From Photobacterium swingsii (lineage in GTDB: Bacteria; Pseudomonadota; Gammaproteobacteria; Enterobacterales; Vibrionaceae): 64,000 nt of DNA. The stretch is taken from assembly GCF_024346715.1 (NCBI RefSeq), contig NZ_AP024852.1, positions 2,976,001 to 3,040,000 of the forward strand, given 5' to 3'. Positions 1-9,937 of the stretch are shown in pieces (the first letter of the stretch is position 1; every line of letters starts with the position of its first letter). The translations under genes were made by a program, and so were the position numbers. The notes under the pieces are model-generated. The model saw only the letters and a program-made list of their open reading frames with translations, searched no databases and had not been told where the DNA came from.

Positions 1-1169
1 TTTTGGTAATCTTCAACGAAGTAAGATAAGAATGCCGCAGCCGTACTTGCACCCGGTAAGAAATCACCTTGCGAGATGTTAGACAAATCTGCAAAATTCG
101 ATGGCATCATACTGCGGTGCATTTCCGCCAATGGTAGTGGCCATAGACCTTCCATTTCTTCACTTGCTGCCATAAGTGCACGCTGAGCCAGATCATGATC
201 AAAGCTAAATAGTGCGTGGTAATCATTACCCAGTGCGTTCTTCGCTGCACCTGTTAGGGTTGCGCAATCGATGATCATTTCAGGGTTTTGAGAGCTCGCG
301 TAAATAAGGCCATCAGCCAAGACTAAACGACCTTCAGCATCGGTATTTAAGATCTCTACTGTTTTACCGTTTTTATAAGTGATCACATCGCCCAATTTGA
401 AAGCACGACCAGAAACCATATTTTCTGCACAACATAGGATCAACTTAATGCGTTTTTGAGTACCACGAGCAATCGCAAGCGCTAAACCACCTGTCGCCAT
501 TGCTGCGCCACCCATATCAGCTTTCATTGCTGACATACCGCCCGATGGCTTCAAGCTGTAGCCACCTGAATCAAAAGTAATACCTTTACCTACAAGGCAA
601 GTATGCACAGGAGCATCGGCATCACCGGTTGGGTTGTAATCGAGACGTAACATTGCAGGAGAGCGCTCTGAACCACGACCGACGGTATGCGTCCCCATCC
701 AGCCTTCATCAATCAAATCGTTACCTTTAACGATTTTGTAAGTCACGTGATCAGGTGCCAATGATTTAATGAACTCACCAGCGCGTGATGCTAATTGAGA
801 TGGACGCACGACCTCTGCTGACTGGTTAATCACTTCACGTACCCAGTTAGTCGCTTGAATACGTGCCTGCAGTTCTGCTTCATCAGCCTGCTCGAGTGTC
901 GGCCATTGCACCTCGCTGGTCGACTTTGAGTTACGGTGGCCTTGAACAAACGCCCAAATGCTTTCTAGTTCCCAGCCTTCACCAGATAGCGTGACTTGCT
1001 TAATCCCTTGACCATCAAGCTTACGGCCAGCACGCTGTACTGCTGCAAGTTGATTTTCGTCTGTTACATGTACGGTAGTCCCTTCAGCATCAAATGATAC
1101 AAGTGCATTGCTACCCCACTTCGCATCAGCGGGCTCTTGAGATAAGAAAACAAGCATATTGGCAGACAT
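1..1169 (-). CDS. pepB: Aminopeptidase B, truncated at the window edge
   Basis: This is a leucyl-aminopeptidase-family (M17) metalloprotease that removes N-terminal residues from peptides in the cytoplasm. About 389 codons are present; the family is about 430 residues long, so only the C-terminal end lies outside the window. The translation begins [19 protein letters not shown] and contains the metal-binding NTDAEGRL motif of M17 peptidases. The ATG at 1167-1169 follows an AGGAG ribosome binding site. The gene lies downstream of iscX, the same order as in E. coli, but 266 bp and a hairpin separate it from the isc operon, so it may have its own promoter. Confidence 0.93.
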   Translation of the reverse strand, partial: MSANMLVFLSQEPADAKWGSNALVSFDAEGTTVHVTDENQLAAVQRAGRKLDGQGIKQVTLSGEGWELESIWAFVQGHRNSKSTSEVQWPTLEQADEAELQARIQATNWVREVINQSAEVVRPSQLASRAGEFIKSLAPDHVTYKIVKGNDLIDEGWMGTHTVGRGSERSPAMLRLDYNPTGDADAPVHTCLVGKGITFDSGGYSLKPSGGMSAMKADMGGAAMATGGLALAIARGTQKRIKLILCCAENMVSGRAFKLGDVITYKNGKTVEILNTDAEGRLVLADGLIYASSQNPEMIIDCATLTGAAKNALGNDYHALFSFDHDLAQRALMAASEEMEGLWPLPLAEMHRSMMPSNFADLSNISQGDFLPGASTAAAFLSYFVEDYQ

Positions 1170-1295
1170 GTAAAACTCCTTGGGTTCTGTTCCAATCTAA
1201 TGGATAGCGCAATAAATTCAGCGCGGTAACATCATTACGTTTGTTATGGGGGTGTTGCCGCGGGTTTGCAAGATGAAAAAACATTTAGATACAAC

Positions 1296-1318
1296 AAAGC
1301 GGACCGATAGTCCGCTTT
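1296..1318 (-). terminator. Hairpin between iscX and pepB
   Basis: A perfect 9-bp stem (AAAGCGGAC / GTCCGCTTT) with a 5-base loop lies 118 bp beyond the iscX stop codon. On the minus strand it is followed by a broken T-rich stretch. It probably ends or attenuates isc transcription before pepB. Confidence 0.55.
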
Positions 1319-1435
1319 CAATCAAGTTTGACGATACTTTGCCCTGTCTACTGAAGATAAACAAGTTAGAGCCATGAAAGTAAGAGCAAGATCGACTTGT
1401 CATACTTATTCGGAATGTAACACCAAGAATGGGAT

Positions 1436-1636
1436 CTAATCGGCTTCCTCAATCCAATACATTTGCACCGCTTCTAATACACGTTCGTTGCAATGGGTAG
1501 GGTCATCGTCGAACTCATCAAGTGCCATTATCCACTCACGAAGATCAGTAAAGCGTACTGTGTGGGGATCTTGCTCTGGGTACTGCTCACAAAGTGCAAT
1601 CGCGATTTCAAGTGAGTCTATCCATTTCAAACTCAT
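1436..1636 (-). CDS. iscX: IscX, iron-sulfur assembly regulator
   Basis: IscX is a small acidic protein that binds iron and the cysteine desulfurase IscS and modulates cluster assembly. The product is 66 residues, the normal family length, and begins MSLKWIDSLEIA. The block TVRFTDLREWI and the FDDDP motif match E. coli IscX. The ATG at 1634-1636 is preceded by AAGGA at good spacing. An in-frame start 66 bp upstream would add residues with no family counterpart, so I rejected it. It is the last gene of the isc operon, 124 bp after fdx. Confidence 0.95.
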   Translation of the reverse strand: MSLKWIDSLEIAIALCEQYPEQDPHTVRFTDLREWIMALDEFDDDPTHCNERVLEAVQMYWIEEAD

Positions 1637-1760
1637 AAGCATTCCTTGTTCTTTCAATAGTACATAAAAATATAGCTCCCCCACTTCACTATTGCTGTGC
1701 AACAGTTAACAGGAAAGCTATATTTTATTGTCACTTTGTCTGCCAGAGCAGAACTTGTGA

Positions 1761-2099
1761 TTAGTGTTGTTCCGACGCTAGGTTTAGCGTGTATTTCGGA
1801 ATCTCGACCACAAGGTCTTCTTGCGCAACTTTCGCTTGGCAGCCTAAGCGTGATTCAGGCTCAAGACCCCATGCTTTATCTAGCATGTCATCTTCTAGCT
1901 CATCACTTTCATCCAACGAATCAAAGCCTTCACGCACAATCACATGGCAAGTCGTACATGCGCATGATTTTTCACAAGCATGTTCAATTGCGATGCCATT
2001 TTTCAGTGCAACGTCCAGTACCGTTTGACCTTCTTCGGCTTCAAGCACTGCGCCTTCTGGGCAAAGATCTTCGTGGGGTAATACAACAATTTTAGGCAT
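1761..2099 (-). CDS. fdx: ISC-type [2Fe-2S] ferredoxin
   Basis: This ferredoxin supplies electrons for iron-sulfur cluster assembly on IscU. The 112-residue protein has the cluster ligands Cys42, Cys48, Cys51 and Cys87 in the C-x5-C-x2-C...C pattern, plus the additional Cys46 typical of ISC ferredoxins. The C-terminal region is acidic and contains the segment DELEDDMLDKAWGLE that is typical of this subfamily. Its start lies 2 bp after the hscA stop codon, so the two genes are probably translationally coupled. Confidence 0.96.
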   Translation of the reverse strand: MPKIVVLPHEDLCPEGAVLEAEEGQTVLDVALKNGIAIEHACEKSCACTTCHVIVREGFDSLDESDELEDDMLDKAWGLEPESRLGCQAKVAQEDLVVEIPKYTLNLASEQH

Positions 2100-2101
2100 G
2101 C

Positions 2102-3955
2102 CTAAACCTCATCAATAGATTGACCAGCCAATGCCTGACGAATAGATTTGTCCATTCGACGAGAGGCAAACTCTTGGCTAGCTTTGTCTGTTTTCTTAAT
2201 ACCATTTTCAATTGCGCGTACATCAGTACCTTGACGCAATTGAACCAATTCCATCATTACAGCTTCCAATGCATCACGCTCTTCCTTCGACAGTAACGTA
2301 TCACCGTCTTGCGCCAATGCCGCGATAAGTCCTTCTAATACACGATCGGCCTCAACCTGTTGTTCAGCAAGTGCTCGCGCATCTTTATCGTCTTGTGCAT
2401 AGGTCATCGAATCACGAATCATTGTCGCGATTTCGTCATCACTTAAACCGTAAGATGGCTTAACTTGAATAGAAGATTGTACGCCGCTGCTCTTTTCCAT
2501 CGCGGTTACAGACAGTAGACCGTCAGCATCAACTTGGTACGTCACTCGAATATGAGCAGCACCTGCCGCCATTGCTGGAATACCGCGTAGCGTAAAACGT
2601 GCCAGTGAACGGCAATCGCTCACCATTTCACGCTCACCTTGCACCGTGTGAACAGACATAGCTGTCTGGCCATCTTTGAACGTCGTAAATTCTTGCGCGC
2701 GTGCAACAGGAATTGTTGTATTACGAGGAATGATTTTTTCAACCATACCACCCATGGTTTCAATACCCAGCGACAATGGGATTACATCGAGCAGGAGCAT
2801 TTCAGTGTCAGGCTTGTTGCCGACCAAAATATCAGCTTGAATCGATGCACCAATCGCAACCACTTTATCAGGGTCGATAGAGGTTAATGGTGTTTTGCCA
2901 AAGTAGTCACCCACCATTTCACGGACAAGTGGCACACGCGTAGAACCACCGACCATTACCGTTTCAATGACATCTTCGCTTTCAACGTCTGCATCACGCA
3001 AAGCACGACGACATGACATCAGCGTTTTCTTCACTAATGGTCGAATAATTTCGTTAAATTGTTCGCGAGAAATCTCACCTTGCCAACCCAAGACTTCAAT
3101 CGTTGTCGTGTCGCTATCAGATAAAGCAATCTTAGCGTCTGTTGCTGCGTCTTGGAGAATACGGCGTTGCTGCGCAGTCAGATTTTCAGCTAAGTTTGCT
3201 TGCGTCATAATCCAATCTGCAAGTAGGTGATCAAAGTCATCACCACCTAGTGCTGAGTCACCGCCTGTAGCTAATACCTCAAAGACACCTTTTGATAGGC
3301 GTAGAATCGAGATATCAAAAGTACCACCACCTAAATCGTAAACCGCAATCACGCCTTCTTGGCCTGAATCTAAGCCGTATGCAATTGCAGCCGCTGTCGG
3401 TTCATTCAATAAACGTAATACATTAAGACCCGCTAGTTGCGCCGCATCTTTGGTACCTGCGCGTTGCGCATCATCAAAGTAAGCTGGCACCGTAATCACC
3501 ACGCCTTCAAGATCACCACCTAGCGTTTGCGTTGCACGCTCAGTCAGTGTCTTTAAGATCTCAGCAGAGACTTGGATCGGGTTAACAGCACCATGACGTG
3601 TAACCAGTTGTGGCAAACCGTTATCAGTTGCAGTGAACTGGTAAGGTAAATGCGGGTAACGCTGTTCAATATCAGCTAAAGAACGTCCCATCATACGTTT
3701 TACCGAGATGATAGTATTCTCAGGATCTTGTTGAGCATGTGCTTTCGCATCAAACCCCACTAACGTTGCTTGCTCACCGTAGTGAACAATAGACGGCAGT
3801 AATGAACGACCGTTTTCATCGACAAGTGTTGCGGGTTCACCGCTGCGAACAGCCGCAACTAATGAATTTGTCGTACCCAAATCGATACCCACCGCAAGAC
3901 GATGTTGGTGCGGTGCAGCGCTTTGACCGGGTTCAGCAATCTGTAACAGTGCCAT
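2102..3955 (-). CDS. hscA: HscA, Hsp70-type chaperone for Fe-S transfer
   Basis: HscA is a specialised Hsp70 that binds the LPPVK motif of IscU and drives ATP-dependent transfer of clusters to target proteins. At 617 residues it matches the family (616 in E. coli). The N-terminal ATPase domain starts with [10 protein letters not shown] at residues 22-31 and contains [12 protein letters not shown] near residue 205 and a [12 protein letters not shown] motif near 335. The substrate-binding domain and helical lid follow. AGGA lies upstream of the ATG. It lies between hscB (14 bp upstream) and fdx (2 bp downstream). Confidence 0.97.
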   Translation of the reverse strand: MALLQIAEPGQSAAPHQHRLAVGIDLGTTNSLVAAVRSGEPATLVDENGRSLLPSIVHYGEQATLVGFDAKAHAQQDPENTIISVKRMMGRSLADIEQRYPHLPYQFTATDNGLPQLVTRHGAVNPIQVSAEILKTLTERATQTLGGDLEGVVITVPAYFDDAQRAGTKDAAQLAGLNVLRLLNEPTAAAIAYGLDSGQEGVIAVYDLGGGTFDISILRLSKGVFEVLATGGDSALGGDDFDHLLADWIMTQANLAENLTAQQRRILQDAATDAKIALSDSDTTTIEVLGWQGEISREQFNEIIRPLVKKTLMSCRRALRDADVESEDVIETVMVGGSTRVPLVREMVGDYFGKTPLTSIDPDKVVAIGASIQADILVGNKPDTEMLLLDVIPLSLGIETMGGMVEKIIPRNTTIPVARAQEFTTFKDGQTAMSVHTVQGEREMVSDCRSLARFTLRGIPAMAAGAAHIRVTYQVDADGLLSVTAMEKSSGVQSSIQVKPSYGLSDDEIATMIRDSMTYAQDDKDARALAEQQVEADRVLEGLIAALAQDGDTLLSKEERDALEAVMMELVQLRQGTDVRAIENGIKKTDKASQEFASRRMDKSIRQALAGQSIDEV

Positions 3956-3969
3956 GGTGATTCCTGTTT

Positions 3970-4485
3970 TTAATCTAGTAACGTCTCTTCCAGACGCTCA
4001 ACTTCATCACGCAGCTTATCAATAAATTTAAGCTTACGCACGGCATCTGCCGCATCATTCCAATTACTCGCAACGAGCAAACTTTCTAGTTCGATTAACT
4101 GTGCTTTATAGAGCTTTTTGGTCTGTTGCTCAAAATCGAATAACGCTTCGGCAGGGTCGCTAGCATCAGGGATTTCTTCCAGCTCTTCACGTAGTTCCAT
4201 TTGCTGCATCAAAAACATCGGATCTTGCAATGTTTTGTGCTCACCACGGATATCAAGGCCGCGTTCAGAAAGCATATACTCGGCACGAGTAATTGGGTGC
4301 TTAAGCGTTTGGAAGGCATCGTTAATTTGGGCGGCTTTTTGCACTGACATCAAGCGGTCACGCTCTGAAGCCGTTGCAAAATTATCAGGGTGGAAACGAC
4401 GCTGCAGTTCACGGAACTGGTGTGAAAGAAGGCTACCATCCAATTCAAATTGGAAAGGTAGCCCAAATAATTCGAAATGATTCAT
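3970..4485 (-). CDS. hscB: HscB, J-domain co-chaperone of HscA
   Basis: HscB delivers IscU to HscA and stimulates its ATPase. The 171-residue protein has an N-terminal J domain with the His-Pro-Asp motif at residues 32-34 (RRFHPDNFA). A C-terminal three-helix domain, which binds IscU in this family, contains the segment [13 protein letters not shown]. Length and sequence match E. coli HscB (171 residues). A 76-bp gap separates it from iscA. Confidence 0.96.
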   Translation of the reverse strand: MNHFELFGLPFQFELDGSLLSHQFRELQRRFHPDNFATASERDRLMSVQKAAQINDAFQTLKHPITRAEYMLSERGLDIRGEHKTLQDPMFLMQQMELREELEEIPDASDPAEALFDFEQQTKKLYKAQLIELESLLVASNWNDAADAVRKLKFIDKLRDEVERLEETLLD

Positions 4486-4561
4486 ATCGCATCTAGTATC
4501 AGTAAAATGCGCAGTAGAAAGTGGGATAATTCACACTTTTTACTACGCATAGAAAAGGCGA

Positions 4562-4885
4562 TTACACGTTGAAACTCTCGCCACAACCGCATTCGCTCGA
4601 TACGTTCGGGTTGTTGAACTGGAAGCCTTCATTTAAGCCTTCTTTGGCGAAATCAAGCTCAGTACCATCTAGGTAAACAAGGCTCTTAGGATCAATGATC
4701 ACCTTCACACCTTGTTGTTCAAATACTTGATCGCCTTCATCGAGTTCATCAACGAATTCGAGCACATAGGCCATTCCTGAACATCCTGAAGTTCGGACGC
4801 CGAGACGCAGGCCAATGCCTTTACCACGGTTTTCTAAGAAAGTAGCTACGCGACTTGCTGCCGCTTCAGTAATAGTAATGGCCAT
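4562..4885 (-). CDS. iscA: IscA, A-type Fe-S carrier
   Basis: IscA carries iron or [4Fe-4S]/[2Fe-2S] clusters to target apoproteins. The 107-residue product has the three conserved cysteines Cys35 ([10 protein letters not shown]), Cys99 and Cys101 (ECGCGESF). I chose the ATG at 4883-4885, which gives the family length and start ([10 protein letters not shown]). A TTG three codons upstream is in frame but unlikely. A GAGGG ribosome binding site lies upstream. Confidence 0.97.
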   Translation of the reverse strand: MAITITEAAASRVATFLENRGKGIGLRLGVRTSGCSGMAYVLEFVDELDEGDQVFEQQGVKVIIDPKSLVYLDGTELDFAKEGLNEGFQFNNPNVSSECGCGESFNV

Positions 4886-4906
4886 GTACAACAACCCTCA
4901 ACGGAA

Positions 4907-5293
4907 TTAATTTTCTTCGTGTTTCTTTTTGTAATCAGTTACAGCTGCTTTAATTGCATCTTCTGCAAGAATCGAGCAGTGAACTTTTACAGGCGGTAAT
5001 TCAAGTTCTTCAGCGATTGCTGAGTTCTTGATTGATGCAGCTTCGTCTAATGTTTTACCTTTAACCCACTCAGTAATCAGTGAGCTAGAAGCAATTGCCG
5101 AGCCGCAACCGTATGTTTTGAATTTCGCATCTTCGATGATGCCTTCTTCGGTAACTTTAATTTGCAGCTTCATTACGTCGCCACAAGCTGGTGCACCCAC
5201 CATACCGCTACCAACACTTTTATCGTTTTTATCAAATGAGCCCACGTTACGCGGGTTCTCATAATGATCGATGACTTTTTCACTATACGCCAT
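4907..5293 (-). CDS. iscU: IscU, Fe-S cluster scaffold
   Basis: IscU is the scaffold on which IscS-derived sulfur and iron are assembled into clusters. The 128-residue protein has the three ligand cysteines Cys37, Cys63 and Cys106, the conserved Asp39, and the HscA recognition sequence LPPVK at 99-103. The start MAYSEKVID is preceded by GAGGAAATTATC. Upstream in-frame starts run into the iscS coding region and were rejected. The gene follows iscS by 34 bp. Confidence 0.97.
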   Translation of the reverse strand: MAYSEKVIDHYENPRNVGSFDKNDKSVGSGMVGAPACGDVMKLQIKVTEEGIIEDAKFKTYGCGSAIASSSLITEWVKGKTLDEAASIKNSAIAEELELPPVKVHCSILAEDAIKAAVTDYKKKHEEN

Positions 5294-5327
5294 GATAATT
5301 TCCTCGAATGCTATATGACCGCAAAGA

Positions 5328-6542
5328 TTAGTGGTGTGCCCACTCAACGGTATCTAAATCTACACCTTCTTTGTACATGTCCCAAAGAGGCGACATTTCA
5401 CGTAGTTTTTCAACTGCGGTGCTGATTTGATTTACTGCGTAATCAATTTCTTCTGCAGTCGTAAAACGACCAAAAGAGAAACGGATTGAGCTGTGTGCCA
5501 GTTCATCGTTCAAACCAAGCGCACGAAGTACGTACGAAGGTTCTAGGCTTGCCGATGTACATGCAGAGCCTGATGAAACCGCTAGATCTTTCAGTGCCAT
5601 TAGCAGTGATTCACCTTCAACGAATGCAAAACTTACGTTTAGGTTGTTTGCTACACGTTGCTCTAGGTCACCGTTAATTGTTGTTGCTTCGATGTCTTTG
5701 ATGCCATCAAGTAAACGTTGACGCATTGCAGCAGCGTGAGCACGATCTTGCTCCATCTCTTCTTTTGCAATACGGCATGCTTCACCCATACCAACGATTT
5801 GATGCGTTGCTAGCGTACCTGAACGCATACCACGCTCATGGCCGCCACCGTGCATTTGCGCTTCTAGGCGAATACGAGGTTTACGACGTACGTACAATGC
5901 ACCGATACCCTTAGGGCCGTACAATTTGTGCGCAGACATCGAAATTAAATCAACTTTCATTTCTTGCACGTCGATTGGCAACTTGCCTGCAGATTGTGCT
6001 GCATCAACATGGAAGACAATTTTACGTTCGCGACATAGTTCGCCAATTGCTGTGATGTCTTGGATCACACCAATCTCGTTATTCACATGCATGATAGACA
6101 CTAAGATGGTGTCTTCACGCAGTGCGTCACGCAATTTCGCCATGTCGATCAGGCCGTTTTCTTCAGGCTCAAGGTATGTCACCTCAAAACCTTCACGCTC
6201 TAGTTGACGACATGGATCTAAAACAGCTTTGTGCTCTGTTTTACATGTAATGATGTGCTTGCCTTTTTTATGGTAAAAGTGCGCAACACCTTTAATTGCT
6301 AAGTTATCTGACTCAGTTGCACCCGACGTGATAACAATTTCACGAGGGTCTGCATTTAGAAGATCTGCAATTTGTTCACGAGCGTTGTCTACCGCTTCTT
6401 CTGCCTGCCAACCGTAACGGTGAGAGCGCGAAGCTGGGTTACCAAAGCAGCCGTCCATAGTCATGCACTGCACCATCTTTTCGGCAACACGTGGATCAAC
6501 AGGACAAGTAGCAGAATAATCTAAATATATAGGCAATTTCAT
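5328..6542 (-). CDS. iscS: IscS, cysteine desulfurase
   Basis: IscS is a PLP enzyme that converts cysteine to alanine and a protein-bound persulfide. It supplies sulfur for Fe-S clusters and for tRNA thiolation. The 404-residue protein has the PLP lysine Lys206 ([10 protein letters not shown]) and the persulfide cysteine Cys328 on the loop [13 protein letters not shown], and ends in the conserved EWAHH tail. I chose the ATG at 6542 because GGAG lies 6 bases before it. The ATG two codons upstream directly abuts that GGAG. It has several extra cysteines (for example 13, 26, 32, 100 and 111) compared with E. coli. Confidence 0.97.
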   Translation of the reverse strand: MKLPIYLDYSATCPVDPRVAEKMVQCMTMDGCFGNPASRSHRYGWQAEEAVDNAREQIADLLNADPREIVITSGATESDNLAIKGVAHFYHKKGKHIITCKTEHKAVLDPCRQLEREGFEVTYLEPEENGLIDMAKLRDALREDTILVSIMHVNNEIGVIQDITAIGELCRERKIVFHVDAAQSAGKLPIDVQEMKVDLISMSAHKLYGPKGIGALYVRRKPRIRLEAQMHGGGHERGMRSGTLATHQIVGMGEACRIAKEEMEQDRAHAAAMRQRLLDGIKDIEATTINGDLEQRVANNLNVSFAFVEGESLLMALKDLAVSSGSACTSASLEPSYVLRALGLNDELAHSSIRFSFGRFTTAEEIDYAVNQISTAVEKLREMSPLWDMYKEGVDLDTVEWAHH

Positions 6543-6573
6543 TTTCATCTCCGAAAACACGGACAGCTAGTCT

Positions 6574-7092
6574 CTAGGAGCGGACATCGACACCAATGGT
6601 GGCGTTATCGTGTTGTTTTTTATTTACTAAATTCGACTTAGCAACGTTGTTTTGTAAATACTGATCTTGACGGTCAGAGATAGCTTGAACATCGTTGTCT
6701 TTCATCAGCTCACCGAGCGTGATGTTGTTTAAAAAGCCACTAATACGTGAACTTAAATCGTGCCACAAGGTATGGGTTAAACAACGGGCTCCGCCCTGGC
6801 AACCACCTTTTCCGTGACACTTAGTTGCATCTACTGATTCATCAACCGCCGCGATAACCATGCCGATAGCAATGTCGTTGGCTTCTTCACCAAGGCGGTA
6901 ACCACCACCTGGACCACGCACACTTGCTACTAAACCAGCCTTACGCAGCCGAGAAAAAAGCTGTTCTAAATAAGACAACGAGATACCTTGGCGCTCTGAA
7001 ATATCAGCCAAAGGCACAGGGCCATCTTGAGAATGCAAGGCGACGTCTAACATCGCTGTTACTGCATATCTTCCTTTTGAAGTCAATCTCAT
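6574..7092 (-). CDS. iscR: IscR, Rrf2-family Fe-S-sensing regulator
   Basis: IscR is the [2Fe-2S]-binding transcription factor that represses the isc operon when clusters are sufficient. The 172-residue protein has an N-terminal winged helix ([20 protein letters not shown]). The cluster ligands Cys92, Cys98, Cys104 and His107 sit at exactly the positions seen in E. coli. It is the first gene of the isc operon, 31 bp before iscS, and has two predicted type 1 IscR sites upstream, which implies autorepression. Confidence 0.97.
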   Translation of the reverse strand: MRLTSKGRYAVTAMLDVALHSQDGPVPLADISERQGISLSYLEQLFSRLRKAGLVASVRGPGGGYRLGEEANDIAIGMVIAAVDESVDATKCHGKGGCQGGARCLTHTLWHDLSSRISGFLNNITLGELMKDNDVQAISDRQDQYLQNNVAKSNLVNKKQHDNATIGVDVRS

Positions 7093-7133
7093 AACACACC
7101 GCTACCCACTCATGTATATGGGAGCAGTTTTGC

Positions 7134-7183
7134 ATACCCGACTAAAACAGTCAAGTATATACCTGACTAATTTAGTCAGGCTT
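7134..7183 (-). promoter_or_regulatory. Two abutting type 1 IscR sites at the iscR promoter
   Basis: Two 25-bp elements, 7134-7158 and 7159-7183, lie end to end. Each has the form ATAcc-(C/T)-GACT-n5-AGTC-n-aggt/at, close to the E. coli type 1 motif for [2Fe-2S]-IscR (ATASYYGACT...AGTCRRSTAT). On the minus strand a TTGACT hexamer, a candidate -35 element, lies inside the first box at 7149-7154. The -10 element is ambiguous. Known family behaviour predicts repression of iscRSUA-hscBA-fdx by holo-IscR. Confidence 0.85.
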
Positions 7184-7204
7184 TTAACCCTTTGCTATGT
7201 AGGT

Positions 7205-7936
7205 CTACTTTTCGCGGGAAGCTAACGATTTCTCAACTGAAGAAAGGATACCACGCAGGATATTCAGCTCTTGTTGCTCTGGTCGAGCACGGTTGAATAA
7301 ACGACGCAATTTATTCATCACCATACCAGGATGGTTCTTATTGATAAATCGGGTTTGACGAGTCACTTTTTCAAGGTGTTCATAGAACATTTCGAGTTCC
7401 TTCGCACGAGGATATTCAACCTCTTGCGTTTCACCTTTGTACTTTTCAGCTTCAAGATGCGCCATGCGGATCTCGTAGCTAATTGTCTGTACAGCCATCG
7501 CTAAATTCAGTGAGCTATATTCAGGATTTGCAGGAATGTAGACATGACAGTGACATTTTTGCAGCTCTTCATTGGTTAAACCTGTACGTTCACGACCAAA
7601 AAGAATAGCGACAGGGTGAGAATTGGTTTCTTCAATCGTCTTGATACCACATTCACGTGGATCGAGCTGAGGCCATTCCAAGGTACGGGAACGAGCACTT
7701 GAGCCAATCACTAAGCCACAATCAGCCACTGCTTCATCAAGGGTGTTGACGATTCTGGCGTTCTCAACAATATCCGCCGCCCCTGCAGCAAGGGCAATAG
7801 ACTTCTCATCGATCTCACAAGCAGGATCGACAAGGACAAGATTCGTTAAGCCCATCACCTTCATTGCTCTGGCAGCAGAGCCAATATTTCCAGGGTGGGA
7901 TGTACCAATTAAAACAACGCTGATTTTATCTAACAT
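7205..7936 (-). CDS. trmJ: TrmJ, tRNA (Cm32/Um32) 2'-O-methyltransferase
   Basis: TrmJ is a SPOUT-class methyltransferase that modifies the ribose of position 32 in tRNA anticodon loops using SAM. The 243-residue protein begins [19 protein letters not shown] and contains the SPOUT motifs [13 protein letters not shown] and [16 protein letters not shown] that form the trefoil-knot SAM site. The C-terminal extension has the [19 protein letters not shown] segment of the TrmJ subfamily. I took the ATG at 7936 to match E. coli; an in-frame start 84 bp upstream would add a non-conserved leader. It ends just upstream of the IscR sites and is transcribed towards iscR. Confidence 0.95.
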   Translation of the reverse strand: MLDKISVVLIGTSHPGNIGSAARAMKVMGLTNLVLVDPACEIDEKSIALAAGAADIVENARIVNTLDEAVADCGLVIGSSARSRTLEWPQLDPRECGIKTIEETNSHPVAILFGRERTGLTNEELQKCHCHVYIPANPEYSSLNLAMAVQTISYEIRMAHLEAEKYKGETQEVEYPRAKELEMFYEHLEKVTRQTRFINKNHPGMVMNKLRRLFNRARPEQQELNILRGILSSVEKSLASREK

Positions 7937-8111
7937 GGCGTAGCAATTTTCCGACGTTTTGTTAAAGCCGAGGGATTTTAGCACAGCCATTTTGAAAGTG
8001 GGGAAAACATGTAGATTCAATCAACATTATTATCAGAATTATGCATCAATTGCTGCTGCCGCATTCCTTTTACGCTTTTAGTCGTTACATTGAACGAATA
8101 AAAAATAACCA

Positions 8112-8140
8112 CTTCCATTTTCGCTAGGCTCTGTTATACT
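8112..8140 (+). promoter_or_regulatory. Candidate suhB promoter
   Basis: TATACT at 8135-8140 is a good -10 hexamer 43 bp before the suhB start. The matching -35 region (CTTCCA, 8112-8117, 17-bp spacer) is weak. Confidence 0.4.
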
Positions 8141-8183
8141 CGCCGCCGCTTTTTAGTTCTTTAACATCCGTTGGGAAGATCCT

Positions 8184-8984
8184 ATGCATCCGATGCTAAA
8201 CATCGCCATTCGTGCTGCACGAAAGGCCGGTGACCATGTCATGAAATCACTAGAGAAGCCTCAATCAATCGAGGTTGCTGAAAAAGGTAATGACGTAGTT
8301 ACCAATATCGATCTTGAAGCTGAAGCTCTCATCATCGAAACAATTCTTAAGTCTTACCCTGATCACTGCATCATTGGTGCAGAGACTGGTACTAAAGAAG
8401 GCCGTGACAAAGAATGTCAATGGATCATTGACCCAGTGGATGGCACCAAAAACTTCGCACGAGGTTTGCCTCACTTCGCTATCTCAGTAGCACTACGCAT
8501 GCGTGGCCGTACTGAAGTAGCTGCCGTTTACGACCCTGCTCGTAACGAACTATTCACAGCAACACGTGGTTCTGGCGCTCAATTGAACAGCCAACGTCTA
8601 CGTGCAACTCAACCGCGTAACCTTGCAGGTACTATCCTAGCAACAGGTCTACCGTTTGCAGCTAAGCAACATTCAGAAAGCTACCTAAAAATCCAAAGCG
8701 CACTTTTCGTTGAATGTGACGACATGCGTCAAATGGGTTCAAGTGCACTAGACCTATGTTACCTAGCAGCTGGCCGCGTTGATGGCGTTTTCAAACTAGG
8801 CCTTAAGCCTTGGGAAATTGCTGCTGGTGAACTAATTGCTCGCGAAGCTGGTGCTATCTGTACAGATTTCACAGGTAACACTAACTACATCACATCTGGC
8901 AACATCGTTGCTGGTAACGCACGTGTAGTTAAACCAATGCTTGCTAAAATCCGTGAACACGGTAGCGATGCACTGACTAAGTAA
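8184..8984 (+). CDS. suhB: SuhB, inositol-1-monophosphatase family and rRNA antitermination factor
   Basis: SuhB is a Mg-dependent inositol monophosphatase that in enterobacteria also joins the rRNA transcription antitermination complex. The 266-residue protein carries the family metal-binding motifs GAETG near residue 66, WIIDPVDGTKNF near 83 and LGLKPWEIAAGELIAREAG near 211. The start MHPMLNIAIRAARKAG matches E. coli. Codon choice (CTA for Leu, GGT for Gly) points to strong expression. It is divergent from trmJ and followed by a terminator. Confidence 0.95.
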   Translation: MHPMLNIAIRAARKAGDHVMKSLEKPQSIEVAEKGNDVVTNIDLEAEALIIETILKSYPDHCIIGAETGTKEGRDKECQWIIDPVDGTKNFARGLPHFAISVALRMRGRTEVAAVYDPARNELFTATRGSGAQLNSQRLRATQPRNLAGTILATGLPFAAKQHSESYLKIQSALFVECDDMRQMGSSALDLCYLAAGRVDGVFKLGLKPWEIAAGELIAREAGAICTDFTGNTNYITSGNIVAGNARVVKPMLAKIREHGSDALTK

Positions 8985-9008
8985 TTTTTAGATTACGCGT
9001 CAAATTCG

Positions 9009-9039
9009 AAGCCCTGCACACTGTGCGGGGCTTTTTTTT
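9009..9039 (+). terminator. Rho-independent terminator of suhB
   Basis: GCCCTGCAC and GTGCGGGGC form a 9-bp stem with a 3-base loop, followed by eight T residues. Confidence 0.92.
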
Positions 9040-9165
9040 GCCCTGAATTTGATCATTTCCTTCATTATCGAATAGCAGCAGCCTTGATAACCTGATCTAG
9101 CACTTATAAAACATCGTATTGATTATGTAGAATACGTATTTATTTCCCTCTTGTAGGTCACTGTT

Positions 9166-9852
9166 ATGTCATCACTTTTCTCGCGCACCCTGCCCCTTTC
9201 TGCAATCGCAATTGTTTGTACTTCACTATTAAGCGGCTGCGATAAACATTACGAAACCGTGGATGCAATTCCTTTTGCCGATCAAAATTTTCGAAGCTGT
9301 GTATTAGAAGCCAACGAACAGTATTCTGAAGATATTACCGAGCTTGATTGCGATAACAGTGATATCAAGTCTGTCGATGAATTAAAGTACTTCGAAAACC
9401 TACGTGAGCTATCGCTAAAAGATAACCAACTTACAACCATTGACTTAACCAATAATCCCGAGCTACGCCAGGTTAATCTTGCTGATAACGAAATCCAGTC
9501 ATTGGATCTGAGTGAAAATGAAAATTTACGCAGTCTGGTTGTGACCGAAAACGAGCTAGAAACACTCGATATTCGCGCTAACCCTAAGTTAGAAAAATTA
9601 CTGGCAGGTCATAACCAATTGGAGAGTCTCGTGCTGAGTAAAAAAAGTCGGTTAACACGCCTTGCACTCCCATCCAACGAACTCTCGACTTTGGATCTAA
9701 GCACAGCGACCGAGCTTGAACTACTGAATGTGATGGACAATGATCTCACTGAATTAGATCTCAGCCACAACACCAAACTAACGACCTTAATTGAGCAAGG
9801 CAATAAAATGAATGGTGGCAAGCAACGCCCTGCCAGTGAATGGGCTAACTAA
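9166..9852 (+). CDS. Leucine-rich-repeat lipoprotein, function unknown
   Basis: The 228-residue product starts with a lipoprotein signal peptide whose lipobox LLSGC ends at Cys25, so the mature protein should be anchored in the outer or inner membrane. Residues about 60-215 hold six or seven leucine-rich repeats of roughly 21 residues, for example LRELSLKDNQLTTIDLTNN and LELLNVMDNDLTELDLSHN. A short cap containing FADQNFRSCVLEA and LDCDNSDI precedes them, and its two cysteines may form a disulfide. LRR proteins usually bind other proteins, but no partner is evident here. It stands alone between two terminators. I do not recognise a named gene. Confidence 0.88.
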   Translation: MSSLFSRTLPLSAIAIVCTSLLSGCDKHYETVDAIPFADQNFRSCVLEANEQYSEDITELDCDNSDIKSVDELKYFENLRELSLKDNQLTTIDLTNNPELRQVNLADNEIQSLDLSENENLRSLVVTENELETLDIRANPKLEKLLAGHNQLESLVLSKKSRLTRLALPSNELSTLDLSTATELELLNVMDNDLTELDLSHNTKLTTLIEQGNKMNGGKQRPASEWAN

Positions 9853-9884
9853 GCTATCCCATATCTATATAGTCATACAGACAT

Positions 9885-9916
9885 AAAAAAACGGTGCCAC
9901 ATGGGCACCGTTTTTT
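9885..9916. terminator. Bidirectional terminator between the LRR gene and secF
   Basis: An 8-bp stem (ACGGTGCC / GGCACCGT) with a 5-base loop is flanked by an A-run on the left and a T-run on the right. It can end the LRR transcript on the plus strand and the secDF transcript on the minus strand. Confidence 0.9.
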
Positions 9917-9937
9917 ATCAGTAAGCATCACACGCCA

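Noticed and set aside
1218..1403. A 61-codon minus-strand ORF between iscX and pepB
   Set aside because: It runs through the predicted terminator hairpin, has no good ribosome binding site and resembles nothing known.
1697..2095. A 132-codon plus-strand ORF opposite fdx
   Set aside because: It lies almost wholly on the opposite strand of fdx, whose cluster ligands are all in place, and the ORF has no recognisable domain.
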